64,000 nt of DNA from Gremmenia infestans (taxonomy: Eukaryota; Ascomycota; Leotiomycetes; Helotiales; Hamatocanthoscyphaceae): positions 3,782,001 through 3,846,000 of the forward strand of contig JAFEVB010000002.1 of NCBI GenBank assembly GCA_032629725.1. Reading direction: 5' to 3'. Below, in pieces: positions 10,992 through 22,672 of this stretch. The notes beneath the pieces were generated by a model. That model was not told where the DNA came from, made no database searches, and saw only the letters and a list, made by a program, of their open reading frames with translations. Within the stretch, counting starts at the first letter, position 1. Each line of letters opens with the position of its first letter. The translations under genes were made by a program, and so were the position numbers.

Positions 10992-12725
10992 ATGAAATCA
11001 TTACTTTGGATACAAGCTCTCCTAGTCCCAGCCATTGCCATAACATCACAAACCCCACTCCTCCAAGATGAAGCACCCTTCACGGTCCATCAAAGCGATG
11101 TATCGCCAGCCCACTCAATCCGCATCAAGCGACAGAATGCATCTCTCTGCAACACGCCTGTAGACCAATATACAGGCTGGTTAGACGTCGGAGCTAAGCA
11201 TTTGTTCTTCTGGTACTTCAAAGCCGAGAGCCCCGCGTTAGAGCCAGGGCCAAGCACCGCACAGGCATCTAAATCAGAGCCTCTTGCCCTCTGGCTCACA
11301 GGCGGACCGGGAGGTTCGAGTATGCTGGGTATGTTGCAGGAACTAGGACCGTGTTTGATCAACGAGTACGGGAACGGTACTGTGTATAACAAGTACGGCT
11401 GGAATAAACACACGGCGTTGCTGTTTGTAGACCAGCCTGCTGGAGTGGGCTTCTCGTATCTGGATCAGGGGGAACCGGTGCCGGGGGATTCGTTCACGAC
11501 GGCGGTGGATGTGCATTTGTTTCTGCAGATGTTTGTTAGTCAGGTTTTTCCGGAGCATGGGGAGGGGCCGTTGGTTATTACGGGGGAGAGTTATGCTGTG
11601 TGTATTTATTTGCCTTGTCCCGCTCTAGTCAAGTAAAGTGAAGCAAAGCAACACTGACATGGTGAACTTCATAGGGACATTATCTCCCAGCTCTGGGCGC
11701 TCAGATTGTCACCCAGAATGCCCTGCATCCGAAGCAGCCACAGGTGCCGCTGAAATCACTGGCTATTGGCAATGGCTATGTGTCACCACTGGATACATCA
11801 TTCGGCTACTGGGAGACACTATGTACGACGAACCCCGGCGTCAAAGAACCCATCTTCAACTCAACGCGCTGCGATATTATGGCTGCGAACCTCCCCCGCT
11901 GCATGGACGTATCGAGAACCTGCTACGAGTATCCGGACCCCGCTATCTGCCAAGCAGCATCGGCAGTATGCTGGTCCGGCGTCATCGAATTCTACGACGG
12001 GGAATCCTATGCCGGTGGTCGAAATCGTTTTGACAGTACGTACCTACCTCCTTCCATCCACCACCAGACTCCATACGTACCTTAGCCATGAATCAAACCA
12101 AACCCAAGCCAACTACTAACCACAAAATCAGTAACTGCCCCATGCGACATTGACAGCTTCTGCTACGCAAACACAGCGCTCATCCAAGACTACCTAAACC
12201 TGCCCTCAACATTCCGCGCCCTATCCGTCCCCGCCTTCATCACGAATTTCACCGTAGGTTCCTTAGCCGTGGAAAACGCCTTCATGGCAACCAACGACCT
12301 AGAAATCTCGCTCATGCCCCAACTAACCTTCCTCCTGGCCTCCCAAATCGACGTGCTGATCTACCAGGGAAACTTGGATCTCGCGTGCAACACGGCGGGC
12401 GCGAAGCGCTGGACGAGCAACATGGCGTGGAAGGGCCAGGCGGAGTTTGTGGCGAAGGAGTTGAGGCCGTGGAGAAGTGCGAGGGAGGTGGTGGGGATGG
12501 CGAAGGAGGTTAGGATAGAGATGGTGGAGGGGGATAGGAAGAGGACGAGGTTTGCGCTTGTTACTGTGGATGGGTCGGGGCATATGGTGAGTTCTGGATG
12601 ATATATAAAATATTGATGTGATGGATGAGTATGGGTACTAAAGTGTATAACAGGTTCCTCAAGATCAGCCGGCGGTAGCGCTGGATATGTTGGATAGGTG
12701 GTTAGCTGGGAAAGCTTTTGATTGA
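10992..12725 (+). CDS. Secreted serine carboxypeptidase, peptidase family S10, 497 aa
   Basis: Four exons: 10992-11597, 11675-12035, 12132-12586 and 12654-12725. The joins are in phase and give 497 residues. A signal peptide covers about 1-18. The catalytic triad is visible: Ser200 in GESYA, with the next exon supplying GHYLPALGAQ; Asp405 in QGNLDLACN; and His473 in DGSGHM, followed by VPQDQPAVALDMLDRW in the last exon. The oxyanion segment LWLTGGPGGSSMLG lies near 96-109. S10 enzymes remove C-terminal residues from peptides at acid pH in the vacuole or outside the cell. With a signal peptide and no obvious GPI tail, secretion or vacuolar delivery is likely. The first intron has an unusual donor, GTGTGT. 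Length is normal for the family. Confidence 0.94.
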
Positions 12726-13290
12726 GAAATATTAGCTTCAGGAAGTTGTTTGATGATGCTGAAGCAGAGAGCTATGATACTTGCAATGCGAAGTATGCGT
12801 TGCGTTACATTACGTTGACTCGGCCAGTTATTCAAGGAGCTCCAAATCGTATATAACCTGACGTTGTTTTTCTTCTCGCTGTTTAGGTATTGAGAGTGTT
12901 GCCGTATGATCAGAACCTTGAGTCGTACGCATGTACAAAGTAATGAGGTTGGATACCAGGGTAGTAACAATTAATTCCATGAGACTTGGTGAGACTGTAA
13001 CTATTTACTTGTTTAGGTACTTTTACAAACCCAGAATTTACCCCTGAGGCTAGCCCCTACACCAACCTAACTTAAGCGAGCGGGTTACCCAGCCCCCAGC
13101 TGGCTGGCCAAGTATTTCCAGTGTAACAACGTCGACGTCATAGTTCAAAGCAGGCATCCCTTCTCTTTATCTTCCCCTCCATACTTCCTTTCTTTCCCCT
13201 CTTCAACACCACACTCCCTCTTACCACAACATCACACTGCTACAATATCAACAATAAACACAAATACCCCACCAACAGCAACATAACACA
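12726..13290. other. Intergenic region with C/T-rich promoter tract
   Basis: No gene seen. From about 13150 the plus strand is strongly pyrimidine-rich, then AAC/CAC-rich up to the ATG at 13291, a typical arrangement for a fungal promoter and leader. Confidence 0.5.
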
Positions 13291-13800
13291 ATGCCATCCC
13301 TCTTTAAAACCCTCCCCCTCCTCCTCCTAAACCTCTCCCTCCTCTCCCTCACCGCCGCAGCAGCAGCCTCAGATACCCTGACCGCAGCAGGCCATGGCAA
13401 TTCCTGGAAATTCGGCACTGGGGGTGGGGTCTTGGGGTTCGTGGTGTTGATTTTGGATATTATGGTTTGGAGTAAGTCTTTCTTCCCCCCCCTCTCCTAA
13501 GCCTTTTTCTTCCCCTTTGAAATGAAGTTCTCTTGAATTCAATTCAAAGGAGGTGCAGGAACTGTAGATCTTATTTATTTATTTATTGATTCGTATTAAT
13601 TAATTGATTAACTGATTGATCAATGCTAACGTCCCGTCCCGCAAATAGTCGAAGTCCTGAAATCCAACCGTCCACCATCCCACAAACTCCTCTGGTGCGT
13701 CGTCGTGTTCATCTTCCCGGTCGTCGGCCTGGTTGTCTATTGGTTGTTTTCGAATCGCGCGGCGCATAGTGGTAGTGGGGATTATGAGGTGTTGCCGTGA
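13291..13800 (+). CDS. Small PLDc_N-domain membrane protein, 110 aa
   Basis: Two exons, 13291-13471 and 13649-13800. The 177-nt intron has donor GTAAGT, branch TGCTAAC and acceptor ATAG. The 110-residue product has a hydrophobic signal-like N-terminus (about 1-25, Leu and Ala rich), then GGGVLGFVVLILDIMVWIEV at 44-63 and a second membrane segment at 74-94, ending in YWLFSNR. The helix, short polar loop with P69-P70-S-H-K-LLW, helix and W-[LF] pattern matches the phospholipase D nuclease N-terminal (PLDc_N) domain found at the start of bacterial cardiolipin synthases and as stand-alone small proteins. There is no catalytic HKD domain, so it is not a phospholipase. Its role is unknown; a membrane-anchored accessory protein is the most that can be inferred. 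Confidence 0.9.
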
Positions 13801-14592
13801 TCATTCACATCCTTCCTCTGATATGTGGGTGTGGATTGGCGTGAGATGGAATGTGGTGGGTGGGGTGGGGTGGGGTGGAGAAGGTTTGGATTTATCGCAT
13901 GCGGCTGGGGCTTGGTATGGGGATATTGAAGGCGTGGGGAATCATATATGGTGTTTTGCAAAAGGGAATGGATTGAGATGCAAGGACACGCTACACTACC
14001 TAACGAATATCATGCAATGCAATTGGATTTTCATTTTCGGAGTTGGCTTGCCTTGGCTTAAGTCCTATTACGTATGATCCAGATCGTGTAAATCTGAGCG
14101 TAAGTAAATTGCACCAAAATCTAGCTTTGGGACTCCCTTGCCAGATTTCAGCATGGGAATTGATAATCTGAGGGATGGTGATAACCTCGAAGGCTGGAAA
14201 GTAATGGTTCGAGGGTACGTGGAAGCTTGGATACTGAAGTCTTGGTATATACATACCATATATACATTCTGGCAAAACAAAAAGGAGATATTACATGAGT
14301 GATGGTTGGTTGGTTGCATGAGGGGATGGAAGTGTACTTAGGTACCTAGATAGTATACGCCTAGGAGGGAGTGCTACAAACTCCAGTACATGATACGGCA
14401 GCTGAACGACCAGATTTCACATCAACCGCGGAGTACCGTAGTCGGGTCAGAGCAAATTCCATCCCATATTACAACTTCGAATTACATTTACAGGAATAAC
14501 ATCTAGGGTATTTATTCAAGTACAACACAACACATTCACGGCTCAGTCAATACCCAACATTTCTTCTTTCCCAACGGCGTAACGCTCATGGG
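13801..14592. other. Intergenic region between convergent genes
   Basis: No gene seen. This stretch lies between the 3' ends of two genes that face each other. It contains a GGGTG-rich run at about 13855-13880. Confidence 0.5.
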
Positions 14593-15646
14593 TCATGTAC
14601 CAGGATAAGGCTGTGGGCCAGTAGTAGCATGGTTCCCAGCATGTCCATATCCATTCAGGGGTGCCGGTTGTGGTCCCGTTCCCGTTTCTGACGTCGGGTT
14701 TTTGCTGGTAGTCGAATCCATTGAAGTCTCCTTGCCGTTTCCGTAGCCAGCTGCAAAAGGGCCGTGTGCATCGTTATGCTGGATGGATTTCCACATGATA
14801 TATGCACTGCCAATTTATTAAATATTAGTCTGACCGATCATAATGTATATACATGTATCGCTTGATAGCGAACTTTGGAGTTGACTAACCTTGCAAACGA
14901 AGCTATGACACCAGGCCATAGCAGAACCACTGATGCAACGCAGTCTGGGTTCTTCCTGTATATCGGGTTCGGCTTGCCGTTCGCTTTAAACCAGTATTCG
15001 GCTTCTGCGGGCGATACCCCTGTGATATGCGCGCGGTGCGTCGCCACGATCACCTGTCCGTAATCAGCATGCATCCATGCATTGGATCCAATGAACGGAA
15101 CGCGCGGGAGGGGTTTTTATAAGTAACGTACAGTCATTGCCAGTGCATCCGCAAGAGCCATGATGGATACCACAACGGAGCTAATCTTCCACGCCAACTT
15201 GACGGCCGCGTTCTCGTATCTCTCGGGCCAGAAGAGGTCAAAGAAGAAGCCGGAGCCGAAGATCGTGGCTACAGCTATGCCGATGAATACGTTGTATGAA
15301 GCGACGCCGATGAAATCGTTGTTTTGAACGAGAGCTCGGCCATGGCTTCGATGGGAGATTCCGTCTTGTTGGTCGACGTAATCTGTGGACAAGAAGGATA
15401 TGTTGTTAGTTAAAATGCGTTACTTGGTACTGTAGAAAGGTAGATATTGTTCATCTTTTTAGAGAGAGATGTACCGGATAATGCTGCGGTGCCGACGGAT
15501 TCAGAAATGACACAGGAGAGCATGGCAATTTGATATACAATCATCTTCGTTTTCTGCAGATGGAAGGTAGGGGCAAACATGTAGGAGCCCTTGAACTTCC
15601 CCCATTGCATGTCCTTCAAATCCAAGCCCCAGATGACCGGTGCCAT
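14593..15646 (-). CDS. Four-helix membrane protein, function unknown, 266 aa
   Basis: Four exons on the minus strand: 15646-15475, 15382-15132, 15053-14890 and 14806-14593. Introns have normal GT/AG ends (first: branch TAACTAAC, acceptor CCACAG), and the joins keep one frame of 266 codons. Four hydrophobic segments stand at about 36-57, 84-107, 121-143 and 188-207. The loop between helices 3 and 4 is hydrophilic (about 144-185, with PAEAEYW and NPIYRK). The C-terminus is Gly/Pro/Thr-rich and ends in GPQPYPGT. I recognise no named family. It looks like one of the many fungal integral membrane proteins with about four helices and a disordered tail. The start was chosen as the first ATG of the exon that fits the helix pattern. 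Confidence 0.82.
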
Positions 15647-17790
15647 GATGCTTCCTGATGCTGTTGTCTCTTGTGGAGAAGTGGGGGGTTATTAAACAAT
15701 GGAGAGGCAGTAATACTATACTATACCAATAATCGTCAGGTGTATAGAATAAGAGGTGGATGAGGTGGATGAGTAACGACTGCGTGCGGAACGCAGCGGC
15801 AGAGTTATATATCATGCCATATGTACCTACCCTGTCCTGTCCTACCTACGTGCAAACAAGCCTTCTGACCAAGCAACACTGACTCGGCTCTGTCAAGGAA
15901 GGGACGGACGGGACTATCTTAAAGTCTACGATACGTACCTACCTTGGATTAGTAAGTATGAATAGTTACCTCGAATAGCATCTGCCATTGGTCGTATTTT
16001 ATTTTCTTGATGCCATTTGATGTCATCGGAGATCTAGTTCGGGATGCCAGCTAGGGATTGCCATGCCGAGGGAGATCCGACGCCACTTAGCAACTAGCAG
16101 GCCGTGCTTCCCGGTGATAGTCGTTTGTTTTGCCTTGGATCGTGATTGATTTACGAAGTACGATGCACTTTGTGGTGTGGCACTTTGTCTGCGGTGAGGC
16201 TCGAACGGGTATGACGTACAAGTGCTTACTAACCGCTAGACACTCTGGCGTCGCTGGCGCGAAAGCATATCTAGACATCCACCAGATCTAGATGGTCGAA
16301 ATGTTGAATTTGTAGATAGAGCCGCATAGGTTGGTTCTCATACTGCATAATTGGATCTGGATTTGTCCTTTTTGTCAACCGCTGCTTTTTCTGTTGCGCC
16401 CATACTCAAGGAACGTGACCTATCGGTACGTCACGTGGCTTTGATGCTAGTCCGCTATTCTAAGAGGTCCTGTCCTTTCCCCGCAGTATGCCGATATGAA
16501 GCTGGACACTCCTATATCATGTCGGAACAGGATGGAATTTGGGGGGTGTACCTCCATATGTGGTATGGCAACAGCAACTACTAGAAAGTCAACGGCATTG
16601 AAGAAAGGGGGAGTGCTCGGGAGCGCCAAGCACAAAGCGTTATGCAAAGCAGCTCAAAACTTATTATCATCAACTTTCAATATCTCACTCCGCTATCAAA
16701 AAGCATACTACAAATCAGTGCTGCTTTTTCTGCTTACTGTGAGCATAGCAGGTTAAAAATTACTTATAGTTCATCATAGATAATAGCAAATAGTGCAAAC
16801 TATTATATTATCACCTATTATTTTCTAAATCATACCTTCACAAATTTGACTTTATATATAATGAATTAACTTTTTTCACCTCAAGGAGAAAAAGGCGAAC
16901 CTATCCTAATCCTACAAAAAAATGCTCTTCTCGATGATCGTTGCTATATAACCGTCCAAATCCAAAACCACGACACCCTGCTAAGTATAAGAAAGAGCCG
17001 CAGCAGAGTTCTTGGAACTATACCTACCTTGGATACCTGTCAGCTCATGCTGCTCAACATTTCCAAGAGTCGCTACAAAGCTATAAATCTCACTTACAAA
17101 GTATTTACCTTTTTCATAAATGCACTAATAATCGTCACCTTTGGATCTCCACGATCTGGCCTACTGTACTCATGCAGTGAGGGAAGAACCAAAGCGGTTC
17201 GAAAACCTCGAAGAGTTGTTTGATGGGATGGGATGGACTTCAAAAAGCAACACTCGCTTAAATACCAACCCCTGCTTTTAAGGCATAAACATATTGTGCC
17301 TCAGAAACTAGGCGCACAGGCTAACGAAACCTCCATTGCAAAAGAAAAGCCATCTCGAACATTCTAATCCTCGAGCCTGACAACCTCCATAAATAAATAG
17401 GTACCCAACTTTGTTCGACAACAACCTTGAAGTTGTTAGCTTTCATGAAGACACAATAGTATCCGCATAGAGGAAGGTATGTCAATTCTTCTTCGATTCT
17501 ATTTCTCAGCCGTGCAAAATTCTCCAGCAGAGAATTCAAAGCACAAAATGCTGCTGAAATCATCCCACCCCCACCCCATTTTGAAATGATGATAGTCAAG
17601 CTGGCACCAGGCCTAGACAGATTTTGTACTCAAGTCTTTGAGGAGAATGCTATACCTTCGGGTTTCTTCTGATCTTTGAAAACAATTCCACACACAAGTC
17701 TCACAGCTTCCATTATTCTTGCTGACAGATCAATAAATTCAGGTCAAGTTCCACTTTAGATCATTCCACCCCCCCCACCTGTATCTCACG
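15647..17790. other. Gene-free stretch, AT-rich centre
   Basis: No supported gene. Around 16650-16900 the DNA is distinctly AT-rich. A tRNA-like fragment on the minus strand at about 16185-16260 has a B-box-like CGTTCGAGCCT but does not fold into an acceptor stem, so I do not call it. The last 450 bp before 17791 is the AHA1 promoter region. It includes GAACATTC at 17357-17364, two abutting heat-shock-element half-sites, which is weak evidence only. Confidence 0.5.
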
Positions 17791-18906
17791 ATGCTCCACA
17801 ATCCAAACAATTGGCACTGGGTGAACAAAGACGCCTCAGTATGGACCAAGGAATGGCTGGAGGAGAACCTGCAGTCCAAGTATGAGGAAGATGGCGTTAC
17901 AGCCCAGTTCAAGAAGCTAGTTAGCATGGACGGAGACGTCGATGTTAACCAGCGCAAGGGCAAGGTCATTACGATCTTCGATGTCAAGCTTGTCATCGAG
18001 TACGAAGGTATGCTGCGGCTCCGCAAAGTCTTTGAATTCCTGTTGACCAGTTAGGCAAAACCAAAGACGACGAAGAAGTCAGCGGCACGATTACCATTCC
18101 CGAGGTAGCCCATGACACTGAGCAAAACGAGTATGTTGTATGTCTTTTCGTCCCCTTTGGACGTCTGGTATGGCCCGACTGACCGTTCACAGTTTGACAT
18201 AGATATCTATGCCGATGCCAACTCAAAGCAACCCGTCAAAGACCTTGTCCGGAAGAAGATGGTACCAGACCTGCGCAAGAAATTTGCAGAGCTGGCCCCT
18301 GCTCTCATCAAGGAGCACGGCAAGGACATCCAACACACAGCTGCCTCGAATCCCGCAAGCGGTTTAATCACCCCAAGAATACACAACCCAAGCGGTCCCG
18401 CCTCTACCACCACCGCCCCAGCCAAAACCAACTCTTCAGTCAACACCACCACGGTGACCGATACCGAAGAGTTCCGCGCCCCAGCTACCGATTGCTACGC
18501 AGTCTTCACGGACCCACAGCGCATTGCAGCCTTCACGCGCTCTGCTCCCAAGCTCTTCGAGGGTGCCAAGGTAGGCGGCAAGTTCGAGCTCTTTGGCGGC
18601 AACATCTCTGGCGAATATCTCGAGCTTGTTGAGCCGACGAAAATTGTACAGAGCTGGAGACTGGATCAGTGGCCCCCGGGACATTTCTCTCGTCTCGAGA
18701 TCACCTTTGATCAGAACGATGTGAATAACATTACTGTTATGAGGGTTACCTGGAGTGGGGTTCCAATTGGTCAAGAAGAAGTTACGAAGAGGAACTGGCG
18801 CGAGTATTATGTTAGGAGCATTAAGCAAACTTTTGGGTAAGTCATTCTACCGTAATACGACAAGAATATATACTAATAGGCGCTTAGCTTTGGAACGATT
18901 CTATGA
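17791..18906 (+). CDS. AHA1: Activator of Hsp90 ATPase, AHA1, 320 aa
   Basis: Four exons: 17791-18007, 18055-18137, 18193-18836 and a 19-nt last exon 18888-18906. The last intron (donor GTAAGT, branch ACTAAT) is needed to reach the conserved end TFGFGTIL; without it the frame would stop at a TAA inside the intron. The Aha1 N-terminal domain lies at about 5-145, starting NPNNWHWVNKD and including KPVKDLVRKKMVP-like sequence; a Ser/Thr/Pro linker follows; the AHSA1 (Bet v 1-like) domain lies at about 195-320 (FELFGGNISGEYLELVEP, then KIVQSWRLDQWPPGH). The protein binds the Hsp90 middle domain and speeds ATP hydrolysis in the cytosol. Family identity is very clear. It is single-copy in this window and independent of its neighbours. 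Confidence 0.97.
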
Positions 18907-19418
18907 GATAAGATATGATAGATGAAGCAGCGGGTGAACAGGATTAGACACGGGACAATGAATTGATGCGTGAACGTTTGGAGGTGGCTTGTTTCGTACT
19001 TCATAGATGAATCAATAGAAGAAAGAGCTCATGAAACCAGTTACTCGTTTCAGTAAATATTGTCTTGCTCTCAAATCGGCGAATTATAGTGCGCTGTATT
19101 TTCTTACACCTACATCTCAATGGAGCAAAGCACATGAATCCAGTATGTAAGAGACTAAAAACAGTGAAGCAGCGTCAAATATCCATAGTATATCCAGTGA
19201 TTAACCAATATCCACATTGCACGCACCACTGGAACGTGACAAATGGTTGACGAAAACATCCTACAAATTGCTTTCCCCATACCTACTCTTCGAAATTCCA
19301 AAACCATCCATCCGTTCGTATTCCTAAAACGCCATGGCGCCCTCCATTCCCCATCCATCCCTGTCTTATCCCTAAGTATCCTTCCTAATGAGAAAGAAAA
19401 GGCCCATCCAGTTTGTCC
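18907..19418. other. Intergenic region between convergent genes
   Basis: Nothing recognisable. Only short open frames without family resemblance; both neighbouring genes end here. Confidence 0.5.
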
Positions 19419-19802
19419 TCAATATACACTCCTAGCACCAGTCTTCTCATAACGCGGTGGTCTATCCTCATACTCATAACCCCTATTCCCATACCCTCTC
19501 TCCTCCTTATACCCATACGCCCTCCTCTCATCGCCCCCCCTTACTTCATCATCATCATAGTACCTAGTCTCCCTATCCCTCCTCCTCATTCTCCCATGCT
19601 CACGTCCATCACCCCTCTCTCTTTGGCCTCCTCTACTAGACCGCGACTTCGCACGCGATTTTGCATGATGGGCTTTCTTGTGCAGTTTCCTCTCCCAGTC
19701 TTCTTGCTCGCCGTACGTGATTCCTTTGGGCCAGAAGTGGTGTGCGCAGACGACTGCAGCGAGGAGTTCGACGATGTGGAGGATGGTGTGTTGTCCGACC
19801 AT
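19419..19802 (-). CDS. Small membrane-anchored Arg/Gly/Tyr-rich protein, 127 aa
   Basis: One exon of 127 codons starting MVGQHTILHIVELLAAVV. The open frame continues upstream to about 20078, but that part is low-complexity (it includes a heptamer repeat encoding a KKQEARS-like run). I therefore start at the internal ATG, which opens directly on a hydrophobic segment (about 5-20). The segment is followed by HHFWPKGITYGEQEDWERK, a pattern I recall from short fungal proteins with WPKG and EDWE next to one membrane helix. The rest is very basic and disordered: SRAKSRSSRGGQRERG, then acidic-aromatic DDDE and repeated RGYGN/GYEYED motifs. Function is unknown. Likely a one-helix membrane protein with an exposed charged tail. 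Confidence 0.72.
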   Translation of the reverse strand: MVGQHTILHIVELLAAVVCAHHFWPKGITYGEQEDWERKLHKKAHHAKSRAKSRSSRGGQRERGDGREHGRMRRRDRETRYYDDDEVRGGDERRAYGYKEERGYGNRGYEYEDRPPRYEKTGARSVY

Positions 19803-21755
19803 TTTGAGAATGTAGGTTGAGATAAGTTGGTATAGTAAAGGGGGGTCGAAATACAGGATGGTGCGTGCTTCTTGCTTCTTGCTTCTTGCTTCTTTTCTAT
19901 TCCTGGGATGCGGAGATTTTAATGGGGGAGAGATGGGTGAGATTGCAGGTCTAAAGACTCGGGCGTAATTCAAAAAGATGGTGGGGGTGTAAGGCTGAAG
20001 GCTTAAGGTAGGTGGAGTTTCACCGAGTAAGTCGATGGATATTAGATGATCGAAGGGTGAGTGACACGGATTCAGCAAACACAGTACTCTTGACGATTCA
20101 AGACCAGAGGCCAGAGAGCGAGAGCATATGTGTTACCGTTGAAGCCGGTCGTTTCGAAACACCCACAAACTGCGGTGCCGCTAAGCCAACAATTATAGCC
20201 TGAATTGGCCATGGCCAATTTTACGGCTATAACACGCGGTGCAGGATCAGGATGAGATGGAACTTGGAAGATGGTTTCGAGGCCGAGGACAGGATTCTCA
20301 TTGGTGCTGATGGGCAACAAGGTTGAGGATGCTTGCAAGGATCGAACCACACCCATTTCCATTGAAAAGAAGGATTCGCGAGAAACAAGCTTCGGCAAAC
20401 TCGGCCAAGCACACTTGTTTCTTTTTCGCCGGGATAATCGACGTAGAAAAGCTTATCTGGCAGAAGGATCAACGCGTTTAATGCTTCGAGAGTGGATACA
20501 CACGTGTTGTCAGGTCGCATCGGCAGATATAATATGTGGATATACATGCCTTACGGCGTACTTGACCGAAACTTTGACGTTGCGGAAACGGCCCTCAGTG
20601 GAGTTGAAAATGTATTTCGAAAATGCTGCATTCTTTGTTACGCAATAGAAACGAATTGACCATGCAAATAGTACGAGTATTGTCGATTTTGAAGTTGTTA
20701 ACATAAGAAATCCCGACCTCTAGTTGATATTTTCCGGGACAATTCAGATATTCAGACCAACTACTATGCCTTGCGGACCCGTCTGGTTACATGCATCGAC
20801 GCCCGAGTGGTCTCACTACATGCATATTTAAAAGATCAACACAACAGAAGATCCACTTGGAGGCAAAATCTAACACAAGAGATCCTAGAGTTTGCTTGTG
20901 AAATGGCAGGCGAGCCAGAACAGCGATTCGTGAATTTGAGTACTTTATAATAGGCTGACGAGAAGTGGAAGGATAGAAGGACATCTTTACTTGAGAGCTA
21001 CTGAGTCCTGTAATACTTGCCTTCAAGAAAGAGCCAGGAACCTTACTTGTACCTGAATCCGAATTGTCTAGGTAACATTCCGCAGACTGAGCTCTGTAAG
21101 GCTCGGGAGAAAAGAGAACTGAGTTAGCTAGGTTGACTTGTTGAGGAGAGCAAAGTCAGAGAGGTTCCTTTCCCGCATATCTAAGAACTAATTGTTTCAT
21201 GGCGGCAGAAAAGAGAAGGAATTTTTCAACTCAGGTTTGCTGCAATAACCCCACCACAGCAGCAACAGTTGCCTTCAGCACCGTATTCTAGCAACGTACT
21301 ATCCTTTCTACCCAGCTACAAGGGAAAGATGTTGTCTAACGGTAGCTTCTTTCCCGACAGCTCATGTCAAGAAGCACTTGCTTCCATAGCAGTTGATATC
21401 CTGCTGTCCTGTTACAGCTTTGAATCGAGATGCAATCGATGTAAACATGAAATGAGAGTGACAAATCTGTGAAAATGGTTTCACAAAGAGGAGCTATGAA
21501 GGTAATCTTCAGCTCTGATCTAACGATGAACCGGTCTCCTCAAAGTTTCAAATCAAATGAATGTTTACTGATGTTCAGTGCAAATCTTTCTTTCACCTCG
21601 GCTGAAATCGAGACCAAGAAAAGTTGGTGCCAAGCCCAATCTCAACGGAAGCTCAACACCAAGCTCCCAGCTCTCTTTCTTTCTCTCCCCTCCTCCTTCC
21701 TCTTTTTCTTCCTCCAACAACAACAATTGGCCGTCTTCCCTCTCCCCTAGCCACA
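19803..21755. other. Gene-free stretch before PHS1
   Basis: No supported gene. At 20339-20348 the minus strand reads GGTTCGATCC, a perfect tRNA B-box core. Upstream on that strand is TGGCCGAGTTTG, a serine/leucine-tRNA-like A box, but the anticodon and T arms do not pair, so it is not called as a tRNA. The final 100 bp is CT-rich promoter or leader sequence for PHS1. Confidence 0.5.
19866..19894. repeat. CTTCTTG heptamer repeat
   Basis: About four copies of a seven-base unit just upstream of the small membrane-protein gene on the minus strand. It probably lies in its promoter or leader. Confidence 0.9.
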
Positions 21756-22672
21756 ATGTCGACCCCCACACCCTCACCGCGCTCACGACGGGCCCACACA
21801 GTCAGCGGCACCAAAACCCCCGGCCCAAAAGTCTTACAGTCCAGCTCCCCCAAAAAGCAATACCTGATCCTCTACAACTTCGCATCGGCGCTCTCATGGC
21901 TCGTCGTGCTCGGTCGCCTCGTGCTGCTTGTGCCGATGGTGGGCTTTGGACGTGTGTATCCGGGCGTAGGGTACTATGCGAAATGGACGCAGACGGTGGC
22001 GCTGCTGGAGGTTTTGCATGCTGCTACAGGTGCGTTGCATTGCATTGCATTCCTTTCTTTTCATCTCTCGAGCACCCTATTCAAATTATATACGTATAAC
22101 ATACGTATACGAGCAATTAAAGGACATCATATAATATATGGACTGTGCTAATGGGAAACTGGCATGGAATATAGGCATCGTTAGAGCGCCAATAAGCACA
22201 ACAGCCATGCAAGTAGCCAGCCGCATCCTCCTCGTCTGGGGCATCGTGAACCCATTCCCCTCACTCGCGAAATCGGCCGCGTATTCCAGCATGCTGCTCG
22301 CGTGGAGCGTCACCGAAGTGATCCGGTACTCCTTCTTCACGTTCAATCTGAGTGGGTATAGCCCGGGCTTCATCAGTTGGTTGCGGTATAATATGTTCTT
22401 TGTGCTGTATCCCCTTGGGATTAGCAGCGAGTGTTGGTTGATCTATAAGGCGATTGAGCCGGCACGGGAGATTAGGGTGGAGTATGCTTGGGTGTTGCAG
22501 TTTATTCTGGGGGTTTATGTTCCAGGTATGTTATGTTGGATGGGGTTTTGGGGAAAGTGGAGTGGAGTGGAAGCAGGCTAATCTTTTGGCAGGGTTGTAT
22601 ATCCTGTTTACGCATATGATGGCTCAGAGGAGGAAGGTTATGAGGGGGAAACAGGCAGAGAAGACACTGTAG
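21756..22672 (+). CDS. PHS1: Very-long-chain 3-hydroxyacyl-CoA dehydratase, PHS1 / PTPLA family, 234 aa
   Basis: Three exons: 21756-22029, 22175-22525 and 22593-22672, giving 234 residues. The start at CCACAATG was chosen over upstream in-frame ATGs because it opens the short polar N-terminus usual for the family. Six hydrophobic segments follow. The dehydratase signature VLY170PLGISSE177 carries the two catalytic residues (Tyr and Glu seven apart, as in yeast Phs1), preceded by WSVTEVIRYSFF. The enzyme removes water from 3-hydroxyacyl-CoA in the third step of very-long-chain fatty acid elongation in the ER membrane, supplying sphingolipid acyl chains. The C-terminus is Lys/Arg-rich (MAQRRKVMRGKQAEKTL), fitting an ER-retrieval type tail. 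Length is a little above the yeast protein. Confidence 0.96.

Noticed and set aside
16185..16260. tRNA-like fragment on the minus strand with GTCTAGCGGTTAG and CGTTCGAGCCT
   Set aside because: A- and B-box-like words are present, but the T arm does not pair and no acceptor stem can be formed with the 5' side; at most a decayed tRNA relic.
16650..16900. AT-rich island as a possible repeat-induced-mutation relic of a transposon
   Set aside because: Too short, with no recognisable element ends or coding remnants.
17357..17364. Heat-shock-element-like GAACATTC upstream of AHA1
   Set aside because: Only two half-sites; at least three alternating units are usually needed, and the match is frequent by chance.
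20330..20420. Second tRNA-like stretch, minus strand, with a perfect GGTTCGATCC and TGGCCGAGTTTG
   Set aside because: A seven-base end pairing can be drawn with one mismatch and one wobble, but anticodon and T stems fail; likely chance. A covariance search (tRNAscan) would settle it.
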